A stretch of DNA of 64,000 nt from Centroberyx gerrardi (Eukaryota > Chordata > Actinopteri > Beryciformes > Berycidae). A program made the position numbers and the translations under genes. This document shows positions 34,201 through 46,323 of the stretch, piece after piece. The DNA is taken from contig NC_136004.1 of NCBI RefSeq assembly GCF_048128805.1, positions 16,554,185-16,618,184 of the forward strand, given 5' to 3'. How positions within the stretch are numbered: position 1 is the first letter of the stretch; each line of letters starts with the position of its first letter. The notes beneath the pieces are model-generated. The model worked only from the letters and a program-made list of their open reading frames with translations, ran no database searches and was not told the DNA's origin.

Positions 34201-37200
34201 AATGTGATTAATCATCAACATCACTACACTGTCACTCAATCGCTTTCTCTGTCCCTCTCCAGCTCCTGGCTGTGGTGTTTGATACCTTCAATGGTGTTGA
34301 GAAGATGAAGTTTAAATCTCTGTTGCTTCACAAACGCTCAGCTATTGACCACGCCTTCCAGCTGTTAGTCAGCCGACAGGTACACCCTCACCGTTCTATG
34401 TAGTGTAATCTACATCGGTACAAATTATGTCTTTTGTAAAGCATTCATAGCTGTTCTAACTACTTCACTGTGTGTGTCTATGTGTTGCTGCTGTTTTCCC
34501 TCCAGAGGCCGATGGGTGTGTCTCTGAAGCAGTTTGACGGCCTGATGCGTTTTTACAGACCACGGATGTCTGCAAGAGACCGCTTCCTCACATATAAAGC
34601 TCTTAACACATCAGGGGCTCCTATGCTCAGGTAACAACCTGACACACTTTTCCACTCAAAATCTTTGCATCTTTCTCAAGAGACATCCAGTGTAATTTAA
34701 CAGGAATCTGCTCTATTACAGTCTAGAGGACTTTTATAAGTTCTACGAGGTTATTGGCCTTAAATGGAAGGTAAGTTTCCCAGACATGAACCTTTTACTG
34801 TTTGGACATATTGCACTTTTATTTTTGTATTGTTGTTATGTACATGAATATTTGTGTGCTATTTAGGCCCGACGGAGTGGAGAATACTGGTTTGATGACC
34901 TTCCACACACGACCTTCCTCATTTTCAGAGGCAAGTTATCTCTTTTTCTTCTTTAATTCACAGACTGAAAGAATCTGTTCCTCAATCAGGCCAGTAATAA
35001 TTTTCTCCATTCCTTGTTCTCAGATCCACTATCTACAATGTTCTCTTATTTCTCTGCTTTCTTTTCTAATAGGCATCAACCTGCTGGTGAAGTCAAAGGC
35101 CTTCCAATATGCCATGTGTAAGTGTCATCATTTGCATGCTCCCAGTTGTCCTTAGCAATATAAAGACAAATTATCTCGTCATTTATCTTTCAACCTTTAT
35201 TTGTGACTGCAGATGTGGTGGTGGCTGTCAATGGCGTGTGGATCCTTGTGGAGACGTATACGCTGAATAGTAAGATCCTGCCCAGTCACACTGATTCGAT
35301 TGAAGTGTTATACTGTAGATCTCTCACCTTCCTCTCTTCCCACAGGTGGATTTTCCTGGTCCAAATTTGTTCCATGGAGTTACATTGTCTTCCTTACCAG
35401 TGAGTAGGCCACTTCTTGTCTCCCACTCACATACAAAATCAGAATAATCTTCATGTGACCTATTCTAACATAAACTCTGTCTCTGTCCTCCCAACTTTCA
35501 GTTTATGGTGTGGAGGTGTTATTGAAAATAACAGGTTTGGGACCGATGGCTTATTTCAGCTCTGGGTGGAATCTGTGAGTAATCGCCCCTCAACTCTCCT
35601 CTTTGACTGATATGTGACGAGTGCTGAATCCAAAAGTCTGGACTTGTGGACTTTGTGGTGCGCTCCCGTGAATCCAAGAGGGGTTAGGGCTGTCCATTGT
35701 TAAAATTCATTAAGTCCAAGGCTGTCATGCAGACTTTTGGAGGAGCTCTACACGGGCTTCCAGAGAGTCCACTACTGGACTTTACTAGTGATACTTCCCA
35801 CAGTTCATTGCACTACAGATATAAAAGACGTCAGGTCACGTAGCTCTGTTCCACTAGCCCCTTTTATACAGTCACGCAGCTCTGCGTCCTTGTGAGCTCA
35901 TGTATTCATGGTGAGCACTCCAGTCAGCTTAGGACTACGTAAAATCATAGTCTGTGAGGGTTCAGCCCACGAGTCTGTGAGTCCGGACATTTGAATTCAC
36001 CAATTATATTACTCAACAGTAATCCCAAAATGGCTATTCTGTGAATAGACAATCATGACGGATGTGAACATTTATCAAACCCAGGATGTGTTTGGGTGCT
36101 AACTGTTACTGTGCTTGTCTGTCTAGGTTTGACTTCTCTGTGACGGTTTTTGCCTTCCTGGGCTTGATTGCTCTTGCCTTCAATATGGAGCCGTTCTACT
36201 TTATTGTTGTACTCAGACCACTTCAGCTACTCAGGTGGGCTTCTATTTCAATTTCTAGGGTCAGCTTGTAATCATGTCCTCCTGTTACGTATGGTGCTAT
36301 TGATGTGTCTTTTTGGTCTGCCCTCTGTTTTGCTCGCAGGTTATTTAAGATAAAGCAGAGGTATCGCAATGTGTTGGACACCATGTTTGAGCTCTTCCCC
36401 AGGATGGCAAGTCTGGGGTTGACCTTAATCATCTTCTACTACTCCTTTGCCATTGTGGGGATGGAGTTCTTTGCCGACGTGGTCTACCCCAACTGCTGCA
36501 AGTGAGTCATGTTCTCCAATCTGGTTAGCAACCATAGTCATCGATTGATCAGAGTTGATTCTGTACTATTTCAGTTGGAATACTGACTGAATGAGATTTA
36601 TTTGCACTAACCCTTGTCTTCCCCTTTCCCCTAAATCCGGAGGCACAATAGCTCTAAATTAAGTTAATTTCCGCTAACTGTACTCATCTTTATTCAATCA
36701 ACCTCTCAGCACCAGCACAGTGGCAGACTCCTACAGACAGATCAACATCACCACTGGCAACAAAACAGTGCTGGAGGAGGGCTATTATTATCTCAATAAC
36801 TTCAACAACATTCTCAGCAGCTTCGGTAAACTCTTGCTTTTTATTTTTCTTTAATACATGTGTTATCATATCCAAAGTGCCTTACAGTATCTTACTAGTA
36901 TGGATGGCCTCACTGGTAATTGAACCCCCAGTGGCATGAGTGCCATGCTTAACCAAATTAATTTCAGACAATAATTTCTTTGTCTAAATTTGTGCATTTA
37001 TGTGTCTAGTGACTCTGTTTGAACTGACTGTGGTCAACAACTGGTACATCACCATGGTAAGATCATGTCATCTTTCTGTCCAAGTCTTTCATCAGCCTAT
37101 CACCACTATCTAGCCTTGTCATTGATTGGTGGGTGTGGCTGATTGACTGCTGCTATGTCCACTCTCCCACAGGAAGGAGTGACCTCCATGACAACCCACT

Positions 37201-38423
37201 GGAGCCGGCTCTATTTCATGACCTTTTACATTGTGACCATGGTGAGGTGTGCGTAGGCAGGCGTGCATGAGTCTGTGATACGTACATGGAAGTTTGTACT
37301 ACATTCTGCAAGTATGCACTGCATTCTTGCCTTTATCTGTAAGAGTTAATGTGTGTGAATGTGATCATCCATGTGTGTAACATTGTGTCTCTGCCCTCCC
37401 CAGGTGGTGATGACCATCATTGTGGCTTTTATTCTGGATGCGTTTGTGTTCCGTATGAACTACAGCCGCAAGAACAGGGAACCACTGGAGAACCCAGAGG
37501 GTGGGACTGTCCGTCTGTCTGTCTGTGTGTGTGTGTCTGTACTTGTTAGCAATTGCAAACTATGATATGTAGAGCAGAGCATATGAAGAGTTCCGTTCCA
37601 AAAGGAGATGTCCTCCGTTTGACAAAACCTACTCTGACAAAATTATTTCTGGAATGAAAGCAGAACTCACATAAGTTGTTATATATCTGGGATCTTGATA
37701 TCTTGAACTCTATGGAACTCTTGGAATGAAATCCTAAATTTATTCTTGGATGTTTGCGGCCTTTCTAGCTCAGATACAATACTAGCTGACTCACCCCTAA
37801 TATAGCGTGTTACAGGAGGACAGTATAGTGTCTGAAGCAGAGGTCTGTTTGTCAGTTTAACGTCTGTGTTTGTTGTTCTAGATGAGAATGGGATAGTGTT
37901 TGAAGCGGAGGTGAGTCGCGACGAAGCTTTGGCCACTCTGGAGCTGTACAAACAGACCTGCCCAGGACTGTCCTCCCTCAACTCGCTACAGGGAGTCCTA
38001 CAAGCTATGGACCGGAGTGGGGTGAGTACACACACACACACACACGACAGACTCTTCTGTCTCACCTCTTTACAAGGAGTCCTACTAACTAGCTTTTCCT
38101 CCGTTTATTGGTGCGTACAGCACTCATCTCTGGTGTACCTAGGCAGAAGGTCAAGGACTAAGAGCGACCTCAGCATGAAAATGTACGAGGAGGAGATTCA
38201 GGTGAGAAACTGAGGTAATCGTGAATACCGTGACAGTGTGGGCCATCGCAACATCCTGACAACTCACTTTTCTGCTTTCCTCATGTTTTTCCTCCAGGAG
38301 TGGTACGCGGAGTACTCAAGGGAAAACCTGCCGCAGCCGGACCAAAGCCTGGATCAGGAGCTGGACAGTCCCTCCCCAGAGCCTCAGCTCAACTCTCAGA
38401 CTGGACCTCACAGCATCAACTAA
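27397..38423 (+). CDS. tpcn1: Two pore channel protein 1 (TPC1), endolysosomal cation channel
   Basis: Endolysosomal channel with two six-helix repeats; vertebrate TPC1 is Na+-selective, PI(3,5)P2-activated and voltage-gated. 26 exons: 27397-27487, 30272-30405, 30672-30848, 30971-31084, 31353-31483, 31824-31912, 33461-33495, 33639-33697, 33918-34017, 34263-34379, 34506-34630, 34722-34770, 34867-34930, 35073-35117, 35213-35269, 35346-35399, 35502-35574, 36127-36234, 36340-36501, 36710-36825, 37010-37056, 37173-37241, 37404-37500, 37882-38021, 38121-38201, 38298-38423. The product is 819 residues (human 816). The N-terminal VPLIL motif matches the lysosomal dileucine signal. Filter I has TTANFPD (N277); filter II has VVNNW (N643, N644). 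Repeat II S4 keeps R535 and R541; R541 appears to match voltage-sensing Arg540 of mouse TPC1. Intron 13 has a GC donor (34931). A plus-strand AATAAA lies at 39045. Confidence 0.97.
27488..30271. other. tpcn1 intron 1: no further gene recognised
   Basis: 2.8-kb intron with a GT microsatellite at about 28238-28282 and several short open frames without recognisable similarity. Confidence 0.5.
31187..31310. repeat. Short dispersed-repeat fragment in tpcn1 intron 4
   Basis: Contains the phrase CAGTGTCTTGCTCAAGGGCA, which I recognise as recurring in teleost introns and intergenic DNA. Ends are not defined. Recognition is from memory. Confidence 0.35.
31515..31748. mobile_element. 234-bp Tc1-type deletion derivative in tpcn1 intron 5
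   Basis: Terminal repeats CAGGGGGGTGGACAAAATAA and TTATTTTGTCCACCCCTG lie between TA dinucleotides (31513-31514 and 31749-31750), the Tc1/mariner target duplication. Inside, about 31570-31632 is the reverse complement of 18897-18965 in the larger Tc1 relic, including the phrase CAATATCTCACTA. It is therefore a non-autonomous relative in inverted orientation. Confidence 0.85.
32012..33390. mobile_element. 1.4-kb non-autonomous DNA transposon, PIF/Harbinger-like
   Basis: Ends are GGGCCTGTCTCACAAAGC at the left and the reverse complement of GGGTCTGTCTCACAAAG at the right. CTG stands directly outside each end (32009-32011 and 33391-33393), a likely 3-bp target duplication. No transposase frame is visible. 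The family call rests on the 3-bp duplication and end sequence. It fills most of tpcn1 intron 6. Confidence 0.65.
35620..35999. mobile_element. MITE-like element with imperfect inverted ends in tpcn1 intron 17
   Basis: The left end GTGCTGAATCCAAAAGTCTG and the right end, read as reverse complement GTGAATTCAAATGTCCGGAC, align with several mismatches. No coding capacity. Target duplication unclear, family unassigned. Confidence 0.5.
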
Positions 38424-39881
38424 CACACTCTCTGCCACCACTTACATACACACCGCCGTCTCAGTTTTCAAATGCTGAGAAAGCCCATCACTCCACGCCT
38501 TTCCCAGCCCCAACCCCCCCCGGCAGGTAACCAGCCCTGGGCCTTTTGGACTGATGTGAGGGTGAGAGCGGTAACCAGTGACTCTCTCCTTACTGGAGCC
38601 CTCACGACAGACAGACAGACACACAGACAGACTGCTGTACAGGTCTGTTGCTTGACCAATGAAGCGGGAGCATGGCCCTCCTTTAGCCTTCTCAAAGGCT
38701 GTTGCTCCAGCAGTGAGTGTTATGAGGGAGCGTGTTCTACGATGGCGTGTATGTATACCACTGTAGGCCTGTTGTGACCTTCTGTAGATCATGTACAGTA
38801 CTTACACCCGATGCCTTAGTTTAATGGCTCATCTGATCAGTATTAACACAGGTACTACTATTCATAAGCTCTCCCAAGACCAAAAGTACACAAACATACA
38901 CTCCTCTTAGCTCCACCCAACAAACAGCTACAGTGTATCTCTTAACTAATGTCTCAACAGAATGAAGGGACAATTTTACTTTTATATAACTTGTTATTCT
39001 CTAAGTGTATTATAATGTATTTGAACTACTTAAGGAGTAATTTTAATAAACTGTTCACTTTGTCAAGTGCATCGATGTACCTTTGCTATACTATTGGTAA
39101 TTAAGTATTTGCTCATAATCCTCAATGGTAAAGAAAGTGGGGAAAGACCAGCAGGCTACACACTGTGATATTGATATCACAGCGCACACAGTAACATCTG
39201 TCAAACTAAGACCTACGAATGCAATCACTGAACCAAAATGATTTAATCAACACAGATATACCAAAAGTATGTTGACACAAACACAAAACGTGTTTCTTTC
39301 CCCAAAAGCAGCTTTGTACAAAGACAATTTTAACATTACTTTTGATTCACAGCACGTTATCACATTCACACTGATTTTAAATATACCCCACCCATTTCCA
39401 CCACTGCTCTGTTACTGGACTGTCGTAGTTAAGAACAGTCATCCCAGTGTTTTCACTCTGGGCCGACACAGCTCCAGTCAGTGCAAACAAGTTGAATAAA
39501 GGCACAGTGTGATTAGCTTCAACTCTCCCTGAGGAGAAAATTCTTGTTGGCTGTGTTTCAAGACACACACTCATGTAAAAATGATCAGAGCCCTTTTCCA
39601 CAAATAACGTTTTTCCAATACATTGCTGAGCTGTACCCTGAAAAAAAATAATCATAGTTTGTCATTGATTTCCATTAAACCAGCTTGGTTCCAGGAACCA
39701 ACCGCAGCATGGCTCTGGGCAGTGGAGATGAGCTGTAAGTGTATTGTTGATTGTAGTATGAATAGTGCACTAATGTAGTATAAGGTGCCATCTGAAAAGT
39801 GTCCCACTCAGTGTAGCCTCTGTTCCAGTGTGGCGATCTGTATTGTGGAAGGTGGTCTGTCCCTCAGTTCAAAATGGCCTT
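38424..39881. other. Shared 3' region of convergent tpcn1 and slc8b1
   Basis: 1.46 kb between the two stop codons. The tpcn1 3' UTR probably ends after AATAAA at 39045-39050. A minus-strand ATTAAA at 39247-39242 is a candidate for slc8b1. No other gene recognised. Confidence 0.5.
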
Positions 39882-40396
39882 TCAGTGTACAATGTGGATC
39901 TTGCCAAACTCTGTGAGCAGTGCAATGAGAAGGAAGATGGCATAGAAGACGAGGAGGAAGATCCCGTAGGGCCGACCCAAGTGGAACCGGCACAGCGGAA
40001 CGATCACGAAGGACAGAACCAAAGACAAACCCAGAGATCCTGCGAGAATCCACGTCAACAAACCCTCTGGTTCCAGCTGAGGAGGGGAGAAGAAGAAAAA
40101 GATGCATTATATTGATGGGTGCCAAATACAGTTCAGTCTGTACCTCATACGAACACATCTTGAGTATTTGTGACTTTTATGTTTTTGGCCGATTCTGTCT
40201 AATGTCTAGTGTGTGGATTATAAAAAAGTGATGTATGTCTGGAGGAGTACCTGCACTTCAGAGTGGCTCCTAGCCATCTGCATCAGACAGCCCAGACCCA
40301 CACCAAACAACATGTCTGATGGAAACCCAGTCAAGGTCATAAACAGTCATATGCAGTCAGTTAGTGTAATGCACATCCAGAAGATATATTTTCATG

Positions 40397-40479
<83 letters not shown>

Positions 40480-41845
40480 ATATGAAAACAAGGATACTGA
40501 AAATGATGCCTCCAAAGCAGGCAGATATGGCCATCCGCGGGTAACCCTGGCGCGCGATGGTGATGTCAGAAAAACAATCTGAAAACAGAAGCGTGTTGGA
40601 CTGGGTTGGTTCAGTTAATTATAAGCAAATCTATTATATGTTTAGGTTCTGGAAGAAAGAGTTAAGCCCATGCATGTCACCTCCTATGCTGTTGCCCCAG
40701 GCCAGCAGAGTCAGCCCCAGCACAGTGTTGCTGAGACTCAGCACCACACCGAGCATGTGCAGAAGACTGACCACCTCTGAGGCTGCTGCGCTGATCAGCA
40801 CTGCACTCACCACAAAACCCAACAGGGCAAACAGCTGGAGAGAGAAAAACACGAGGCGAGACAAACTTAGAATCATGTACACATTGCACAGAACATGTTT
40901 CATAATCACAGGGCGGAAACACGTGAAGGGTTTCACAAAACACTGCATATCCAGTTTGTTTAAAAAATGTTGACTAATGTTCATTGCTCATTATTTCCTC
41001 TGAGATGTTGCTGTTATGTAAGAAAAGGGCTGAAGGTGGCACTTTTTTTTTTACCCTAAATAGTGCATATCTTGTATATTTTGGGACAAAACATTAATTT
41101 CTAGAAACTTACTGGGTGATAGGCTGGAGGACAGTCATTGGTGGTGATGCAGAAGACAATGGTAGACAGGAAAAGGCCCAGGAGAAGAGTCAGCAGCCAA
41201 AGGGGAAACTCCCCTTGGATCTTATAATCTCCATCTAGACAGGGGATGAGAGAGGGGAGGAGATAAAAAAAAAACCTCTGATAACTGGCCTTCTCTGGCG
41301 AGGTAATGGTTTAACAATACATGTCATCTGACCTGCACTCTCTTTACCAGGCAGGTGACAGACACAAAATGGAAGACGGACTTACATGCCCCAGACTGGA
41401 AGGTGAGCACACACACCAGTGGAGCAGTGACGAGGTGGAGGCAGTTTAACGGGCGTCTCCAGTTCCTGTCGTCTTTATCAGGGTCGACCACGGGGATACA
41501 GAGCAGCAGCAGAACCTCTAGCGGCGTCTGGTGGACAGAGGAGACAACTGCAGCTCAGGAGCCCAGCACAGACACACAGAATTCTCATAACATTTCATAA
41601 GATTTCGATTGGCTTTTCACTGCTTTGTCAGGATGTATATCTCTACTCTGCCTCTTGTATCCGTCTGCTGCTCTCTGCCCCTTTGCAGTCAGCTGTTCCA
41701 CACAAACACACCTTCAGTACTTTGACGGCTCTCCAGCTCCAGGACTTCCTCCTCCACTTCCTGTTGTCCACCGGGTTCAGAGAGCTCAGCAGGATCTGAC
41801 TAGTGGACTCGGAGTAGGGAAGAAGGGGCTGATACTCCGCCTCTG

Positions 41846-41886
<41 letters not shown>

Positions 41887-43660
41887 CATGTTATAGTACT
41901 GACTAGGCAGAATAATCCTGGCGTATATTAATTTATATGGTTCAGTATACAGCAGTGCAGCATTCCTACCATAGTCCTGCTGGATCGTCCCATTGGTCAA
42001 GCAGGGAACTTCATCATCCGAGTCAGACGACTGGAACTCTGTAAGAAAAAATATTATCACTGACAGTAGTGGTAGCTCACTGAATCTTTTGTTTGTGTGT
42101 GTGTGTTTGTGTGCATGTGTGTGTGTGTGTGTGCGTGTCTCACCCGGAACATGTGTAGTATTCCGAACAGTCACATTCGCCGAGTGTTTCTGCCGGTTGT
42201 AGATGTACGCACTGATGATAACAGTCAATACATACACCACATACAGGCCCAGGTACGCTAGAAGAAGGAAAAACACCATTCTGACGCTCAAAATGCTAAG
42301 CAGTCACTGTGTGTGTGTGTGTGTGTGTCAGGGTCAGGAATTAACGGGGGTCATAAAATGAAATTAAATGAAATGAATGGCCATGAAATTAAAAATGAGG
42401 GGGCAAAAAATACCCAGGATAATTTGCACCTTGTGACCGGGCGATTCTTTCCAGTGTGTTCTGGACAAGAAAAATTGGGTATTTTTTAAAATCAGAAAAC
42501 AGCCGAGAACGCAGCCTGAAGCAGGAGATGTCGCCATTATTTCCACAGCCAACAGTAGAAGAAAATGCCGACCCCACACAAACTACTCCGGCAAAAGACA
42601 TACAAGAACCAGTATTGAAAAAAAATTAAAATTTGCAATGATGGACTGGTTGGGGTCAGATAGAGGGGAAAAGAAGTGTGGGACGTGTGGTATATTATGA
42701 TTTAAAATAAAAAAAATCTTAGTGGTACAAATTGAGTGTTACTTTGCCAAAATGCAATGCAATTTCATTTCTTGCCCTGTGTGTGTGTGTGTGTGTATAC
42801 CCAGTGCTTCTCCCAGTGATATGGTTCCTCTGAAGAGGATGATGAAAGTCCAGAACACGGCCGCCATGTAGAAGATGACATCACGCAGAAAAGGGCGGGA
42901 GGCCACGGTGAAAGGCTTGACCAATGACACGCTGCCTGCGACTACCGTGGTAACAAATATACCGGCTCCTATGGAGAGAGAGAGGATGGATCAGAGAGTG
43001 AAAAAGGACAAAAAGTATCCACATTTAAAAGTTTGTTGTGTTTATTAGTGTTAATATGTGTGTGTGTGTGTGTGTGTGTCTGCGCCTACCGAACAGTGCT
43101 CCAACAGCCAGACCAGCAGTGTGTGGGTGGGAGAAAGCCGCCACAGCACTGAAGATATCAGGAGCTCCATTACCAAAAGCCAGAAATGTCACACCCTCAG
43201 CACACACACCAGTCAAGGAAAACAGGAATTAATCAGAAAAAAAATGTAATGAAAAATAATGAATGACAGAGAAAAAGAAACTAAAAATCACTCTGGGAGA
43301 GAAACTATGCTGGTCAGTCAGCAAACCTGTTTTATGCTGATTGATGTGGAAGCACTGGTATCACATGTTATCAAAAATCATAAAAATGAGGAACTGTTGA
43401 TTCTGGTTAGAGATAAAGGATACGGCCACGTTGTGAGTGAGTCGCAAACTGGTAGAGATGGCCGAGAGGTTGGGACAGAAACTGAAGAGAAACAGAGAAA
43501 AGCACAAAGTGAGCAGCTGAACCAGAAATACCATGAACAGCATCCCACAGATAAAAAACATTTTCATAGTTCAAAGCATTTTATATTTAACATAAAACAG
43601 GGTCTGTTTAACTACCAACTACTGTGCATTAGTGTTCAGCCTATCTGTGTGTATCTGTAT

Positions 43661-43691
<31 letters not shown>

Positions 43692-43848
43692 GACGAGGGG
43701 AGGGGTGGCGCTGAAAAAGCAGAACTAATTTTGCTTTCTTATGTAGAAATCTCACAACTCAAGTGAAACAATGACTAAAACTAAAATCTCACTATGGTCA
43801 TGTGACCAATTTCCATGTGACTACAAAGCTGTCCCAAAGACTGCACTC

Positions 43849-43894
<46 letters not shown>

Positions 43895-44666
43895 TGGTGC
43901 ACTTGCAGGCCTGTGAGTGTGGCATTACACTTGGCTAAGCCGAATGTAATCAATGTAAAAGGATGATTTACACTAGCCATTAAGGTGCTGCATTCACTGA
44001 CATGAAAAAGGAACCAGAAGAATTCATTATTATGGCACACACATATAAATACTGGCAACAAGGGAGAGACTTACAACTTAGACGCAGTGAGTCCAAGAAT
44101 AATGAACAAGAAGAAGAGCCATATAATCTGTGGGGAGGGAGAGGAAGACAAAGAGGGTCAGACAGGCTCTTGTTCTGCTCTCTACTCGCACTTTACTCTG
44201 GATAGAAGACAGAAGTGCTGCTCCAGTCTGCCAGACTCGGACAAGAGCTCTTTGGCAGAACAGGCAGAACAAACAAGAAACAGACTGGAGCTAACACTTC
44301 ACTTGTGTGACCCAAGGTGACCCTGATAAAGACTGCGTCGGTCCTGTTCCCCCCCAATTTAATATAGGCTTCTTTTTTTTTTTATATCTGCTTTACAAGC
44401 CAAAAGGCAACTCAAAAGCCTGTTTGTTGCAGTCACTCCCATTTTTCAGTGTTTCAGTGTGAACATTTGATTGGTTCTGTTGCCATGGGGCGAATTCACA
44501 GCGTAAATCCCCATGCAAATCCATTATTTAGCAAACTGGGAAATGACTGAGCCTATTAAACAGAAGTTTGACAACTCCAGGTTCTCCCTCAGTGCCGTCA
44601 GCTTCCTCATATGACGGGCTGCTGGAGCTGACCTGCGTAATTTTATGCTGCTGCAAGAGAACTGTG

Positions 44667-44716
<50 letters not shown>

Positions 44717-44913
44717 CAGTATATACACACACGCACACAAATACATGCGGCTTACACAGAGAGTGATGGTGAGAGGTGTGAGGTTGGGAGGAAGCAGGCA
44801 GAAGGCCAGATAGAGGTAGCTGATGAAGCCATCGACCAGGCTACAGTCTGGGGTGTTCTTCACAAACGCACAGCGCTCCGCAGCACTGAGGTTCATCACA
44901 CGGTCACACTGGA

Positions 44914-44945
<32 letters not shown>

Positions 44946-45577
44946 AGGGAGAGAAAGAAAGATGTCAGTGGTGTTAAGTTTTCCTACTTACTTTTCTATG
45001 CTATTGCTATTTAAAACTATTCAAAATGAGGAACAGTTAAATTTCACAGTTTCTTCATTCACTAGAAGTCAGCAGAATGAGAGAAGGTGACAGAGAGCAA
45101 CACACTTCTCAGAATCCCTGAAGCAAAGCCTTCATCAAATGTGGGTCTGTTTCTGAACTGAAGGGCTTTGACATAAAAAATAAAAAAAGCAGATCTAAAT
45201 GGCCACCTAAAGTAAACCCTCTGGACTGTGGGCTGCTAACCATGTGACAGTTGGAAAAACCTGACGACCTGCCAGGTTCAAGGGATATTGCGCAATGTTG
45301 TATCACATCAAGCCAGTAAACAGCTCCCAAGACAGTCTCTTTACACAGCACACCTGACACGCAAATTAAAATGTAGGCGAATGACAGTTCACATGATCTA
45401 ATTTGCTATGCCACAAACCTGGTCGGTGCTGCTTTGGGACATCATTTCCCGTGTGCCGTCAGAGTCCAGCCAGGCTACTCCGACACCAGGACGGGCTGTA
45501 AGGACATGGGAGCCTGAAGAAACCTGCTGGTGACACGATAACACCAGCAGAACAGACAGCAAAACACCTAATGCCAT
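39882..45577 (-). CDS. slc8b1: Mitochondrial sodium/calcium (lithium) exchanger NCLX
   Basis: Inner-membrane exchanger that extrudes Ca2+ from mitochondria for Na+ or Li+. 15 coding exons on the minus strand: 45577-45419, 44908-44756, 44127-44075, 43481-43424, 43195-43090, 42968-42801, 42257-42144, 42038-41970, 41842-41712, 41527-41386, 41234-41113, 40834-40681, 40578-40498, 40315-40251, 40076-39882. They join in phase to 589 residues (human 584). The alpha-1 repeat carries GNGAPDIFSA (G149-D154); alpha-2 carries LLAWGNSIGD (G472-D477) followed by FSDITIARQGYPRMA. PNLSAISTSLRLTHNVA and VVDPDKDDRNW are further family signatures. The loop between the two halves (exons 7-9) has an acidic SSDSDDE stretch and several N-x-T sequons. 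The first 20 residues are hydrophobic, like a cleavable leader. Antisense neighbour tpcn1 also moves cations across an organelle membrane. Confidence 0.96.
40399..40477. repeat. (CA)n microsatellite in slc8b1 intron 13
   Basis: About 39 CA units on the plus strand, beginning roughly 20 bases beyond the 5' splice site of the exon ending at 40498. In the transcript it reads as GU after the donor, the opposite orientation to most splice-adjacent repeats here. Confidence 0.9.
41849..41884. repeat. (CA)18 at a 3' splice site of slc8b1
   Basis: In transcript sense (UG)18 runs into UUUCAG and then the exon starting at 41842. Confidence 0.9.
42095..42137. repeat. GT repeat at a 5' splice site of slc8b1
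   Basis: In transcript sense an AC-rich repeat begins 6 bases after the exon end at 42144. Confidence 0.85.
42779..42796. repeat. (GT)9 at a 5' splice site of slc8b1
   Basis: The transcript reads GUAU and then (AC)9 directly after the exon ending at 42801. Confidence 0.85.
43057..43079. repeat. GT repeat at a 5' splice site of slc8b1
   Basis: In transcript sense (AC)n begins about 10 bases after the exon end at 43090. Confidence 0.85.
43848..43893. repeat. (GT)n microsatellite inside slc8b1 intron 3
   Basis: About 23 GT units on the plus strand, remote from both splice sites of its intron. Confidence 0.9.
44668..44710. repeat. (CA)n microsatellite in slc8b1 intron 2
   Basis: About 21 CA units on the plus strand, reading as GU in the transcript, some 45 bases beyond the 5' splice site at 44756. 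Confidence 0.9.
44915..44942. repeat. (CA)14 at a 3' splice site of slc8b1
   Basis: In transcript sense (UG)14 runs into UUCCAG and the exon starting at 44908. Confidence 0.9.
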
Positions 45578-45865
45578 TATTCACTTTATCCGGGAGCCAC
45601 CTCCATTCCTGTTTTGGAGGACTGTGCGATTCCAGGCGAGTGTAGTCCTGTAGTCCTGACTGTCGACGGTGTTGCCCAAAACTCAACGGCGCCAAACAAG
45701 GAGCTGTGACAAATCCTCTGGACTGTTGAACGAAAACCACTCGTGTGTTGTTGTTTTTTCACCCTCTTTAAATGACGGCTTGTCCAAATCCAGTGTCCTT
45801 GTACATTCTGTACACAAACGTGCACTATATCGAAACCCCACCTACTGTTTTCCTTCAAAGACGTG

Positions 45866-46323
45866 TGCTGCCTTCAAGTGCTCCTCGTAAACTCTGTTTT
45901 GAACACTTCAATTGAAAATGAACATCTTCAACATGGGATTTTTGGATCCCGTTTGTCAGTCGATCTGTTCCTAAAATGGGTGAAATAATCTAAATAGAAA
46001 TTACGTATGACTAAGTTATTACATACAGTAAGTAGACGCGTTACTGAATTTGTAAATAATAACCATTTGTACAGATGTTGCGTTATCTTCGCTTCACAAA
46101 ACAGCGAAATGCTGGAATGCTAAGTACGGCTAGTGATTTTAGTTTTTCTTCATTGCAGCTTCAAAACCCAAACCAAAAACCAAAATCCACCTCAACAAAT
46201 AAAGAAATGTTGCCCTTGGGAGCCTGAACCTCCGACTTTCCAGGTTGTATTTACCATTTTGTTGGGTCGTCTATGTGTGCTCAGCTTGTAAAGCTATTTT
46301 TACGACAGCACTTGAAGGCAGCA
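45866..46323. mobile_element. Inverted-repeat element in the slc8b1 upstream region
   Basis: The left end TGCTGCCTTCAAGTGCT, then TCGTAAA (45866-45891), is the near-perfect reverse complement of the right end at 46299-46323. Elements of this repeat recur at 52158-52234. No target duplication found; family unassigned. It begins 289 bp upstream of the slc8b1 start codon and fills a third of the gap to the next gene. Confidence 0.6.

Noticed and set aside
42332-42400. Possible relative of the 62074 hAT element in a slc8b1 intron
   Set aside because: Only a short phrase (GGTCAGGAATTAACG) is alike; no second end or duplication found.
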